Source: Chitinophagaceae bacterium 26-R-25
Lineage (GTDB): Bacteria > Bacteroidota > Bacteroidia > Chitinophagales > Chitinophagaceae
DNA length: 64,000 nucleotides
Reading direction: 5' to 3'
Assembly (NCBI GenBank): GCA_029906195.1
Contig: JARWSJ010000001.1
Location: 992,001 to 1,056,000, forward strand
Under the pieces are notes generated by a model that saw only the letters and a program-made list of their open reading frames with translations, was not told the DNA's origin and did not search any database. This document shows, one piece after another, positions 25,801 through 33,043 of the stretch. A program made the translations under genes and the position numbers. Position 1 is the first letter of the stretch. The number at the start of each line of letters is the position of its first letter.

Positions 25801-26345
25801 AGAATGACCTTGTTACTGCAAAGGACAGCTTGTTGCAAACCATTGCAGAAGTGGAGAGTACTGCGAACCAAAAATTCCTTGACACCTTCAACCAGGTAAA
25901 GGAAAACTTTATTAAAGTATTCAAGGCGTTGTTTACAGAGGAAGACCAGTGTGATCTTATTTTGGAGAACCCTGAAAACCTTGCTGAGACTGCGATCGAT
26001 ATTGTGGCGAAACCAAAAGGTAAACGTCCTTCGTCTATTACTCAGCTGAGTGGTGGTGAAAAGACATTGACAGCAACGGCGTTATTGTTTGCGATTTATT
26101 TGATCAAACCGGCACCGTTCTGTATCCTTGATGAGGTGGATGCTCCGCTGGATGATGCGAACGTTGGTAAATTTACCAACATGATTCGTCGTTTCAGTGA
26201 GGAGAGCCAGTTCATTATTGTTACACACAACAAAATGACGATGAGTGCTGTGGATGTAATTTACGGCGTAACCATGCAGGAGCCGGGTGTTAGCCGCCTT
26301 GTACCTGTTGACTTTAGAGCGTTGAGTGCGCCGGCAAGGCAATGA
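22809..26345 (+). CDS. smc: Chromosome partition protein SMC
   Basis: A full-length SMC ATPase of 1178 residues. Walker A GPNGCGKSN is at 31-39, followed by DSIRWVIGEQ. Two long coiled coils flank a hinge at about 500-660, and the C-terminal head has the signature LSGGEKTLTATALLFA and Walker B FCILDEVDAPLDD. SMC dimers, with ScpA and ScpB, compact and segregate the chromosome; neither scp gene is in the window. The start is GTG at 22809, directly before RLKSLEIKGFKSF, the usual SMC N-terminus. Its TGA stop lies at the edge of a GAATAATT repeat arm. Confidence 0.97.
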   Translation: MRLKSLEIKGFKSFADKTVVNFDENITGIVGPNGCGKSNIIDSIRWVIGEQKISQLRSENLESLVFNGSKTRSASGLAEVSLTFENTRNLLPTEFTTITITRKFYKSGESEYRLNDVSCRLKDIQNLFMDTGVSTDSYSIIELGMVDDLIKDKENSRRRMLEQAAGISIYKTRKKEAKQKLDAAEQDLARIEDLLFEINNQLKSLENQAKKAEKYYEIKKEYRELTIELAKASLEGFNLTYRDLSSQTEEETDKKIQLEAMIAQEEAAIEQEKVGFIEKERALQSMQHEFNDLLQNLRGKENEKNLASQRLNFLTEKITSLEDFLQKSEGQLQGLEESISFTQKQVEEESGKLETLQMQLDDKKDMVDSQRQAFDERRKAVDALRQENQQIQRSQFEAEKRVAIADTSIQNIQRTINQIEEEREARHSQLKQLDEEMSVKEQELETKKTDLQQLQEHHERTKEQILQTQSALEGLRQTLADESRKLDAKKNEHDLLKSLIDSMEGYPESVKFLHKNPNWNHTAPILSDIIYVKEEYRAAVENVLEPYLNYYVVNNLQEGLQAVHLLDANKKGKANFFLLDKLDASEAYTQASLANAIPAIDVIEVDAQYKKLAEHLLGNVFIAENEEVLNNSNGAVVLEKTGKYVKGKYALTGGSVGLFEGKKIGRAKNLEKLRDEIAALETVVSGIKASIQEKHNEVIGFNEQLKENVIKQTQSDINTLTNQVFALQNKIENLHAQQSSSRNRMEEMQQNLESTNGSVSGTREELSALVRQIEEVGMKLMEVEGEYKAAENAYNEANAQYNEFNLSLTRQQSRINSLKQELAFKTNQFNDLKVQIESNASQLKQTSESIAESEETLKNADNGLLDLLRKKEEDEKKLNEADQAFYNLRNQMTEKESLLRSKTKEKDILEHSLSAIKDRLNELKLQLAGMKERLQVEFRINLDDIIDQARNTETPVEELQEKSDRMKKRLENLGEVNPTAIEAFQEMKKRYEFILEQKNDLVTAKDSLLQTIAEVESTANQKFLDTFNQVKENFIKVFKALFTEEDQCDLILENPENLAETAIDIVAKPKGKRPSSITQLSGGEKTLTATALLFAIYLIKPAPFCILDEVDAPLDDANVGKFTNMIRRFSEESQFIIVTHNKMTMSAVDVIYGVTMQEPGVSRLVPVDFRALSAPARQ

Positions 26346-26446
26346 TTGAATAAGTGAATAATTGAATAATTGAGTGGGTGGAGATTGAGCAGGCTTTTTA
26401 TTCCGGTACCTATTATTATTCAATGAATCAATCATTCAATGATTTG
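26345..26446. repeat. TTGAATAA-type inverted-repeat element after smc
   Basis: Left arm 26345-26374 (TTGAATAAGTGAATAATTG) and an imperfect inverse arm at about 26410-26446 (TATTATTATTCAATGAATC). The left arm overlaps the smc stop. Confidence 0.65.
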
Positions 26447-26498
26447 AATGTTCGACTTTCTGAAATCATTTTTTAATCAATAACCTAAACCCTCAAAA

Positions 26499-26954
26499 AT
26501 GAAGAAAGAAGAATCTCGATTCAACATGATCGACTGGTGGAAAAAGGTCGTGTTTGAAAACTATGCCAACTTTAGTGGCAGGGCAAAAAGATCAGAATAC
26601 TGGTATTTTGTATTGTTCAACGTGCTGTTGATGTTTGTACCGGCTTTTGCACTTGGATTTTTATCGGACTTAGTAGGTGCAGAATCATTTTCAATTGGCG
26701 CTGGCGCTTTATATTTTATCTTCTTGCTGGGTACATTTATTCCCGGGCTCGCGGTGGCAGTAAGGAGATTACATGACATAGATAAAAGCGGCACATGGCT
26801 TTTCTTTTATTTTGTACCGTTCATTGGCGGTATCATGTTACTAGTTTGGCTGTGCTCTGAAGGCACCATAGGAAACAATAAATACGGTCGCGATCCAAAC
26901 GCACCTGAAGATGTGATTTTTGATTTCGAGCGACAACCGCTCGAACAGCAATAA
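26499..26954 (+). CDS. DUF805 inner membrane protein
   Basis: 151 residues. The family marks are FSGRAKRSEYWYFVLFNVLL near the N-terminus, AVAVRRLHDIDKSGTWLFFYFVPFIGGIMLLVWLC in the middle and the C-terminal TIGNNKYGRDPN. Three or four membrane helices are predicted by eye. DUF805 (YhaH/YhaI-like) proteins are widespread and have no established function. It stands alone with its own terminator. The start ATG at 26499 leaves a 20-residue hydrophilic head including WWKKVVFENYANF, the usual start of the family. Confidence 0.88.
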   Translation: MKKEESRFNMIDWWKKVVFENYANFSGRAKRSEYWYFVLFNVLLMFVPAFALGFLSDLVGAESFSIGAGALYFIFLLGTFIPGLAVAVRRLHDIDKSGTWLFFYFVPFIGGIMLLVWLCSEGTIGNNKYGRDPNAPEDVIFDFERQPLEQQ

Positions 26955-26978
26955 GCAACCAACGTGTCTTTTATAAGC

Positions 26979-27008
26979 AAGCCTTTCTGCAGAGAAAGGC
27001 TTTGCTGT
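26979..27008 (+). terminator. Terminator after the DUF805 gene
   Basis: Stem AAGCCTTTCT / AGAAAGGCTT at 26979-26988 and 26993-27002 with a four-base loop, then TGCTGTTTTT. Confidence 0.75.
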
Positions 27009-27032
27009 TTTTATGATTGAGTAAGCTAGTTA

Positions 27033-27359
27033 TCAAACTAGTTGCAAATATTGATTTTCTATCGTTACATTAAAATGGATTTCGGCTTTTAAAGCCTTAA
27101 AGACCTTTAATATCGTATCAATTGTCGCACTGTTGGCACTACTTTCCAATTTTGAGATTTGTGCTTTTTGCACACCAACCAATTCGCCTAATTGTTCTTG
27201 TGTCAAATTGCGTTCCTGTCGTGCTGTTTTTATCATTCTGCTCAAAACATCCATGCTAAGTTCATACTCGTATTGGTCTCTGTCTTTTGAACCTTTTTTG
27301 CCGATGTATTTGTCTTTCATTTCGGCAAGTGAATATGATTTTATTGCTGTCTTTGCCAT
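27033..27359 (-). CDS. HigA-like antitoxin with XRE helix-turn-helix
   Basis: 108 residues from the ATG at 27359. The C-terminal part (about 40-95) is a Cro/C1-type helix-turn-helix: MIKTARQERNLTQEQLGELVGVQKAQISKLESSANSATIDTILKVFKAL. It follows a RelE/HigB-type toxin gene with a seven-base gap on the same strand. Toxin-before-antitoxin order is the hallmark of higBA modules. The antitoxin should neutralise the toxin and repress the operon. The longer frame to 27461 overlaps the toxin gene and is not needed. Confidence 0.88.
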   Translation of the reverse strand: MAKTAIKSYSLAEMKDKYIGKKGSKDRDQYEYELSMDVLSRMIKTARQERNLTQEQLGELVGVQKAQISKLESSANSATIDTILKVFKALKAEIHFNVTIENQYLQLV

Positions 27360-27366
27360 AAGGTTA

Positions 27367-27705
27367 CTATTGAAGTTTGCTTGCAAAATATTTAGTTCTA
27401 ATGTTGATTGCTCTTTCAATTTCATTCGCTGGTACTTTGTCGACTTTTTTAATAAACCCATGAGTTGCGAAGACTAACGTTTCGGTTTCATCATCTTTGT
27501 CCCAAAATGCAAGTAACCTGATTTGCACGCCGGCGAAGGTTGTCCTGAATTCCCAAATCTCTTTTTGCAGTTTCTTGAAAAGTCTCGGATCATTGCATTG
27601 CTCGGCAAGGTCAATGTTGTAAAATATCTTTCTGATTGCTTTGGGGTCAAGTCCTGCTATAAATCTATCTGCATCTTCTAAAAATCGTGTCTGAAAGTAC
27701 CGCAA
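27367..27705 (-). CDS. HigB/Gp49-like toxin, RelE/ParE superfamily
   Basis: 112 residues. MRYFQTRFLEDADRFIAGLDPKAIRKIFYNI, then LFKKLQKEIWEFRTTFAGVQIRLLAFWD and LVFATHGFIKKVDKVPANEIERA match the phage-derived Gp49-like/HigB family, whose members cut mRNA on the ribosome. The late F-x-KK-x-x-K-x-P-x-x-E-I-x-x-A motif is typical. The start must be TTG at 27705 because a stop lies directly upstream in frame and no ATG follows in the conserved head. It is the first gene of the pair with the antitoxin at 27033-27359. Confidence 0.85.
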   Translation of the reverse strand: MRYFQTRFLEDADRFIAGLDPKAIRKIFYNIDLAEQCNDPRLFKKLQKEIWEFRTTFAGVQIRLLAFWDKDDETETLVFATHGFIKKVDKVPANEIERAINIRTKYFASKLQ

Positions 27706-27810
27706 TTAATCTGTTTCGGTAAAGGTAATGAATGTTTCTAAAATTGGAAACTCTGTTTTTTTGAAAATTTGAGTGGCGTTGAATAAATGACTGATCAACG
27801 TCGTGAATGC

Positions 27811-27932
27811 CCGTAGAGACGCATTGCATGCGTCTCTGTACCCCCGCGTGCACGCAACAAAACGGCGAAGATTTAGATTTTTGTGCTGTCAGGTTTGGGG
27901 TGCAAGGGAGACGCGTTCAACGCGTCTCTACA
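27811..27932. repeat. GTAGAGAC-family paired-hairpin element
   Basis: The first hairpin, at about 27813-27838, is GTAGAGACGCATTGCATGCG then TCTC; the second, at about 27907-27930, is GGAGACGCGTTCAACGCG then TCTCTAC. About 68 bases separate them. The second stem has core ACGCGTT instead of ACGCAT, changed on both sides. Confidence 0.8.
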
Positions 27933-27972
27933 GAACGTTCATAAAATGAAAATGTCAGCGATTAAACCACTG

Positions 27973-28380
27973 TCACGCCGCTTGCTTTTTTACAATTTTG
28001 GACGCAATAAAAGCGAACAATCCCAAAATGAGACCGGACATCACTCCGACAATTGGGCCTGTCATCAGCATCATGAGTTTTGGTGCGTCTGGCATTGGCA
28101 TTTTTTTCATCATTTCTGCTTCCTGTGCATGATTGCTGATGTAAGTGTTAAAGAGAAGAATGTGCGCAGCGGTGATCCAAACACAGTTTACGAGGCTAAC
28201 TAAAAACCCATGCAGAAAATATTTTGAAGAGCAATTTTTGGCAATTAAGTAAGCACAAATAATAAATATTGCCAGCCAGCATAATGGCTCAAGTTTCGAT
28301 GGGATAAAATAAACAGTACCTAACGCCATCGCCAAACCGAACAGTGAAAGTTTGAAGATTAAGTTCCAATTTAAATTCAT
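27973..28380 (-). CDS. Small membrane protein of unknown function
   Basis: 135 residues with four likely membrane helices (about 7-25, 31-47, 55-77, 103-127) and a methionine-rich loop AEMMKKMPMPDAPKLMMLMTG before the last helix. I do not recognise the family. The start ATG at 28380 is well placed and the frame is clearly protein-like. It is not obviously linked to the toxin-antitoxin pair on one side or the receptor gene on the other. Confidence 0.65.
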   Translation of the reverse strand: MNLNWNLIFKLSLFGLAMALGTVYFIPSKLEPLCWLAIFIICAYLIAKNCSSKYFLHGFLVSLVNCVWITAAHILLFNTYISNHAQEAEMMKKMPMPDAPKLMMLMTGPIVGVMSGLILGLFAFIASKIVKKQAA

Positions 28381-28493
28381 ATGGTGGGGTTTTGATTTGT
28401 CTTACGTTAACGTTCACCGATATTCCGCATCTTCGAGATTTGACGCTTGTGTCCTGATGTTCAGTAATGTATATCTTTTCTTTTGAAAATACA

Positions 28494-28527
28494 ACAAGGC
28501 CACATCCTTTACCGAATGTGGCCTTGT
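28494..28527 (-). terminator. Hairpin after the TonB-dependent receptor gene
   Basis: Perfect 12-bp stem ACAAGGCCACAT / ATGTGGCCTTGT with a ten-base loop, 30 bases beyond the receptor stop on the minus strand. The following bases (TGTATTTTC) are only moderately T-rich. Confidence 0.75.
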
Positions 28528-28556
28528 AATTATTCGTTATTAATTATTTAATTCGC

Positions 28557-31208
28557 CTACTGTCCCATGCCGCCCATGTTCTCCATTCCTTCCTGACCGC
28601 CTTTCATGTTCTTTCTCTTGAATAAAGAAGCATCGAATTTACCGAAACGGTAGTTGAAGTTCACACGTACAACCTGCGCATCTCTTGTACGTAAAGAGTT
28701 TTGCACGAAGAAATCAGACGCTGAATACATGTCAGTCCTTCTTGTTTTGAAGATATCGTTCATGTTTACAGAAATAGAAGCTGCTTTGTTTTTAAGGAAC
28801 TCATATTTAACTGCGATATCAACACCACCTGTTGGTCTTAAGTAACCTTGTGCAGTGGTAGTAGGGCCACCCCAAGGACCGCGACCGCCGCCAGAGCTGA
28901 AGCTTCCGCCCGGAGGTAACACTGTTTTGGAAGTGTAGTCTCCAGATAACTGAATCGTAAAGTTTTTCGGAAGCTTGAACGTGTTGCTCAATTTTGCAAA
29001 ATAGCTGATGATATTATCCTGTGGTTTGATCGTAGTATCACCTGAGTTGATCTTTGATGTAAAGAAGTTGATGTTGCTGTTTACATCCCACCATTTTGTA
29101 ATAGCGTTTTTGCCGGTCAACTCAAGACCTGTTACATAACTGCTGTTGGCGTTGATGTAGGTATTGACTAAAACTGCTTTTCCTGTTACGGGGTTGTAGT
29201 CTTTTTCCTGGCTCCTTGTAATGAGGTCAGTAGTGTATTTGTAATATACTGTAGCCAAAAACATATCATTGCCATGGTAAGTTTTTGAATAGCCCAACTC
29301 AATTGAATTCGTGAACTCCGGTTTCAAATTAGGATTACCGCGATTCAGGTTAAGTGAATCTGAGTAATCTGTAAAAGGATACAATTGGAAGAAGTTCGGT
29401 CTGTTTACTTTTCTCGTATAGTTCAATTGAATGTCTTCGCCTTCGCCAAGCTTTTGCGTTAAGAACAACGTAGGGAACAAGCTGATAGGGAAAGTGTTCT
29501 TGAAATAGTTTGATGTGTCTTTAAAATCGTTTGTAGTGCTGTGAACAGTGCCGCTATTTTCAGAACTCTCAGCGCGCAAACCAAGCTGATAACCGAATTT
29601 GCCGCCCTTTACCTGGTTAGAATAAGTTGCATATGCTGCATACACTTTATCTGAGTTGTTATACAAAGAAGAAAGTTGTGGCAACTTGATTTTATTCCCG
29701 TTATGATCCACTGTGTAAATATCATTATGGCTATCCACATTTCTTACAGCTGCACGCAGACCCATTTCCACTTTTGATTTTTCGCCAAGTGGGTTTACAT
29801 AATCTGTTTGTGCCGTGAAGGAATTGTTTGTACCACCGCCATCAGTAAGCTGATTGAAGTAGCCAAAGTAATCGTTGTTTGGTCTTAAGTAAGTAGTTGA
29901 ACCGGTAAAGTTTTCGTTTTCGTTATTACTTCCGTTGTATGTTACGTCAGCAGTCAGTTCTTTGCCTGGCTTTGCAAAATTGTGTTTGTAGTTAAGACTG
30001 GCGCCGGTATTGCGGAACATTGAATTACCGTTCGCTTCTCTATCCGTGTAATAGTATTTTGTATCAAGCGGTGGCATTACGCTGTCGGTGTACATTTGGC
30101 TCGAAGTGTTGGGCTTGAATTTACCACGAACGAAGTTCCCTGAAACAGAAATCGTGTTGCGGTTATCAATGAAGTAATCCAAACCAGCGCGTGAGAAAAT
30201 GAAATCGCCGTTGCTTATATTTTTGTCATATTGTTTCAGCAGGGTAACGGTATCCAGGTTTGTCGCACGGGAAGTGGTACCGTTGGAAATAGATTTACGC
30301 TGGTTGTAGTTGATGTTTGCAAACACGTTTACTTTTCCCTGACGGAGGTTCAAATCAGCGCCACCGCCCACTTTGCCACGACTGTCAACGTTTGCACGCA
30401 CGTTTCCGCTATAACCGGCTTTCTTGTTTTTCTTTAAAACGATATTCAAAATACCAGAGTTACCGCCGGATGCATCGTATTTTGCAGAAGCATTTGTAAT
30501 TACTTCTACGCTTTCAATAGCATCAGCAGGAATTTGATCTAGTGTAAGATTTGTCGGGCGACCATCTACAAATAATTGTGGCGTCGTGTTTCTCAAAGTA
30601 ACGTTGCCATCAATATCTACCTGCAAAGAAGGCACGTTTCTGATCACATCTACACCGGAACCTCCGGCAGACGTAATGTTTTTGTCAACATTAAACACCT
30701 TCCTGTCGATCTTCATTTCAACCATTGGCTTGGATGCTGTAACTGTTACGCCTTCCAATACCTTTGCATCTTGTTTCATTTTGATATTGCCGAGGTCCTT
30801 GTCAGTCGCATTGAGTGCAGCTGACATATCTCCGCCTTGCATTCCTTTTAAATCAAACGCAACTTTCATGTCGATTGGCTCATGTCCAATCGCAGTGATG
30901 GTAATTCGGAACTGGCCAAAAAGGGGAACGTTTTCAAGACTAAAATCACCATTGCTTCTTGTAAGCATTCCGGTGATCACTGTATCTTTTCTTTTACGGG
31001 TAAGTGTATCGAATTTGCTTTGAATCAGTTCGATTGTAGCAGCGTCAATTCCTTTGTTCGTTTTTTCGTCTACGATCTTGCCATACATTCTACCAGTCAT
31101 ATTGCCTCCTCCTGTGCGTCTTTGGCCGCCGCCACCTCCCGGGTATTGCGCGTGCGCAGAAATGGAAAAAACTGTTGCCAGTAGTAAGAAAAGATAAATT
31201 TGTCTCAT
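28557..31208 (-). CDS. TonB-dependent receptor-like outer membrane protein
   Basis: 883 residues. A signal peptide (MRQIYLFLLLATVFSISAHA) is followed by a Gly-rich stretch, a carboxypeptidase-like regulatory domain (about 38-120: GRMYGKIVDEKTNKGIDAATIELIQ), a plug domain (VTVTASKPMVEMKIDRKVFNVDKN, then LFVDGRPTNLTLDQIPADAIESVEVITNASAKYDA) and a large beta barrel of the OMP_b-brl_3 type. It probably imports a ligand with TonB-ExbBD energy; the ligand is unknown. The barrel ends at FNYRFGKFDASLF and is followed by about 25 residues rich in Gly and Met, unusual because these barrels normally end in an aromatic residue. Confidence 0.9.
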   Translation of the reverse strand: MRQIYLFLLLATVFSISAHAQYPGGGGGQRRTGGGNMTGRMYGKIVDEKTNKGIDAATIELIQSKFDTLTRKRKDTVITGMLTRSNGDFSLENVPLFGQFRITITAIGHEPIDMKVAFDLKGMQGGDMSAALNATDKDLGNIKMKQDAKVLEGVTVTASKPMVEMKIDRKVFNVDKNITSAGGSGVDVIRNVPSLQVDIDGNVTLRNTTPQLFVDGRPTNLTLDQIPADAIESVEVITNASAKYDASGGNSGILNIVLKKNKKAGYSGNVRANVDSRGKVGGGADLNLRQGKVNVFANINYNQRKSISNGTTSRATNLDTVTLLKQYDKNISNGDFIFSRAGLDYFIDNRNTISVSGNFVRGKFKPNTSSQMYTDSVMPPLDTKYYYTDREANGNSMFRNTGASLNYKHNFAKPGKELTADVTYNGSNNENENFTGSTTYLRPNNDYFGYFNQLTDGGGTNNSFTAQTDYVNPLGEKSKVEMGLRAAVRNVDSHNDIYTVDHNGNKIKLPQLSSLYNNSDKVYAAYATYSNQVKGGKFGYQLGLRAESSENSGTVHSTTNDFKDTSNYFKNTFPISLFPTLFLTQKLGEGEDIQLNYTRKVNRPNFFQLYPFTDYSDSLNLNRGNPNLKPEFTNSIELGYSKTYHGNDMFLATVYYKYTTDLITRSQEKDYNPVTGKAVLVNTYINANSSYVTGLELTGKNAITKWWDVNSNINFFTSKINSGDTTIKPQDNIISYFAKLSNTFKLPKNFTIQLSGDYTSKTVLPPGGSFSSGGGRGPWGGPTTTAQGYLRPTGGVDIAVKYEFLKNKAASISVNMNDIFKTRRTDMYSASDFFVQNSLRTRDAQVVRVNFNYRFGKFDASLFKRKNMKGGQEGMENMGGMGQ

Positions 31209-31453
31209 TGTGTGATTGCTTGTATTTTCTGGATCTTGTAGTTAATATGAGGGACGAAAAGCAAAGGAAAATATTGTAAATGCCATGCCTCCATTTTACA
31301 TATTAAGGGCTAATTGGGGGCAAATATCTTCCTTAATAGTCTTTTATACACTAACAAAATGATGAGTGGTTTAGTACTCGAACCAGTGGCGAAATATTGA
31401 AAATTAAAGTTTTGTGAAGGTGCGACGGTGTACTATTCTATAAGATTTGTGCA

Positions 31454-32017
31454 CTATTTTACGATAAAATATGTAGATACTACCGATATGATGCCGATGA
31501 TAAAACCTATAACAGCTCCGGCAACTTCAATAGATGAAAATTGTTTTGCAAAAGCTTGTTTGATGGTGGCTTGAATTTTTTCTTCCGGAATTGACTGCAG
31601 TTTGTAAGCGATTACTTTTTTCAGGTCAAAGTCATTTTGTAACTCTTTCGCGTAATTCTGCATGATTTGAGGAAAAAGCGATTGCAGTTCATCAAGAAAA
31701 ACCTGTTTCAGCTGGGCGATTGTTTTCTCACCAATGAACATTCCCACCACCGGCATTGACTGTTTGAGTTTTACTTTTAGAAAATGGTCAATGTGGTCAT
31801 CGATAACCGGCATAATCTTTTGCAGGTTGGCTGGGTCAGTGATTTTTTCAGAAATTTCATCGAAGGAGAATATTTCGTCGACAGGAATGCTTGCTGCAAG
31901 TTTGCTCACATTCGATTTGTTTGAGAAGCGTTTAATAAAAACCTGCAGGGCAATTTTATTACATATCCAACCAATAAAAGCCGCAATTACAGGAACAATC
32001 AACAATGCAGGATTCAT
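31454..32017 (-). CDS. DUF445 family membrane protein
   Basis: 187 residues from the ATG at 32017, giving MNPALLIVPVIAAFIGWICNKIAL as the first helix. A second helix closes the protein (about 163-185). Between them is a helical region with FSFDEISEKITDPANLQKIMPVIDDHIDHFLKVKL. This matches short DUF445 (YheB-like) proteins: N-terminal GWxTNxxA-type helix, soluble coil, C-terminal helix. Function unknown. The 32 codons upstream of the chosen start look untranslated. A gap of 245 bases separates it from the receptor gene. Confidence 0.8.
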   Translation of the reverse strand: MNPALLIVPVIAAFIGWICNKIALQVFIKRFSNKSNVSKLAASIPVDEIFSFDEISEKITDPANLQKIMPVIDDHIDHFLKVKLKQSMPVVGMFIGEKTIAQLKQVFLDELQSLFPQIMQNYAKELQNDFDLKKVIAYKLQSIPEEKIQATIKQAFAKQFSSIEVAGAVIGFIIGIISVVSTYFIVK

Positions 32018-32502
32018 AAAAAGAATTTGAGAGCGCAAAGAAAGGAAGATAATTCGAAAATAAGGGAATTTGGGAATTTGAAAATGGTGGGGGCGAATCG
32101 CATTCGCCCTCAAAAAAAAGGCAGTTGCTAACCCAGACCGTTAATTACACTGATCCAAAAGATATAATATAAGGATTGTAACAATAATTATGTTTAAGCA
32201 ACCATTTGATTGTGGGGTACTACGGTTGTGATTATTAAGGTGATAGGTATTGTGTTGACGCATGTCATTCTCTGAAACCCGTTCCTTTTCTGCGCAGACT
32301 TTTGTCGATCGCATGATTGATTCCGTTTATTTTGAAGACTTTATTCTGCTGTTGGCTATTTCTCGTACATTTTAAACGTTGCCGACATTGGAGTGCATTT
32401 GGTCACGATCGGGAAGGTAATTGATCAGGGATTTTACATTGCAGTTTATATGAACCGGTCTAAACAGCGGCATAATTTGAAAAACTACAATAAGGGGAAT
32501 AA
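32018..32502. other. 485-base gap without a recognised gene
   Basis: No convincing frame on either strand and no long inverted repeat. It contains a short fragment of simple-repeat type (GGGAATTTGGGAATTTGAAAA, about 32063-32083) near the DUF445 side. It may include the DUF445 promoter. Confidence 0.5.
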
Positions 32503-32541
32503 AAAAAGCTGAAAACCTATTAATAAGTATTTCAGCTTTTT
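32503..32541 (-). terminator. Terminator of the tRNA-His gene
   Basis: Stem AAAAAGCTGAAA / TTTCAGCTTTTT at 32503-32514 and 32530-32541, directly next to the tRNA 3' end. On the minus strand the stem is followed by a T-run. Confidence 0.85.
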
Positions 32542-32542
32542 G

Positions 32543-32617
32543 GGTGGATGACCGGGTTCGAACCGGCGACCCTCAGAACCACAATCTGATGCTCTAACCA
32601 ACTGAGCTACAACCACC
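32543..32617 (-). tRNA. tRNA-His (anticodon GTG)
   Basis: On the minus strand the sequence folds as a cloverleaf: D-arm TAGCTCAGTTGGTTAGAGC, anticodon stem CAGA/TCTG with loop TTGTGGT (anticodon GTG), and T-arm CCGGTTCGAACCCGG. The extra 5' G (position -1) facing C73 that marks tRNA-His is present. As read, the acceptor stem has one T-T mismatch (5-68). CCA is not encoded in full. Confidence 0.93.
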
Positions 32618-33043
32618 GTGTATGGGGATGCAAAAGTAAGGTAATTCCTATTCCACACAAAAAAATGAGCACTTTTTTTGAAAAATAATTTCTGTTAGAT
32701 GTTGAGGGAAAGGAAGTTGAGCGTGCGGGTAACCAGTAGCCGGTGGCCGGATGCCAGCGGTAACATTCAATTCATAAATGATCCCTCAACTTATTGTAGT
32801 GATTGGTTTGTTGACACATATCCCACATAAAACACCGGCCACTGGCTACTGGCCACAGGCTGCAATGCTTCAATTTGCAGCCCGACCAAATATTCTTCCA
32901 ACTTTTTCGTTAAATATTTCACGCTTCATTACCGTTCATAATATTCTGGCAAAGACGTTGTTAATAGTTAATTCATTTTACAACAAGCCATTAATTTTAT
33001 TGTTATTTTTGGAGAGAAGTGTATAAAATGTACAATTTGTTGA
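32618..33043. other. 426-base gap before the S41 protease gene
   Basis: Contains an inverted-repeat element at 32732-32860 and an AT-rich leader. The open frame at 32778-33026 runs through the repeat and has no protein features, so I do not call it. TGTACAATTTG near 33027-33037 is close to, but not, the promoter consensus. Confidence 0.5.
32732..32860. repeat. CCAGTAGCCGGTGGCCGG inverted-repeat element
   Basis: Left arm 32732-32758 and right arm 32833-32860 (CACCGGCCACTGGCTACTGG) are inverted near-copies across a loop of about 75 bases. The GC-rich arms differ from the AT-rich families, but the design is the same. Confidence 0.8.

Noticed and set aside
27665-27853. 62-residue minus-strand frame beside the toxin gene
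   Set aside because: It overlaps both the toxin gene start and a GTAGAGAC repeat and looks like repeat-derived sequence.
32018-32502. Degraded gene in the DUF445 to tRNA-His gap
   Set aside because: No continuous protein-like stretch in any frame; called as an unannotated gap.
32778-33026. 82-residue open frame upstream of the S41 protease
   Set aside because: It runs through an inverted-repeat element and has no domain, signal or family resemblance.
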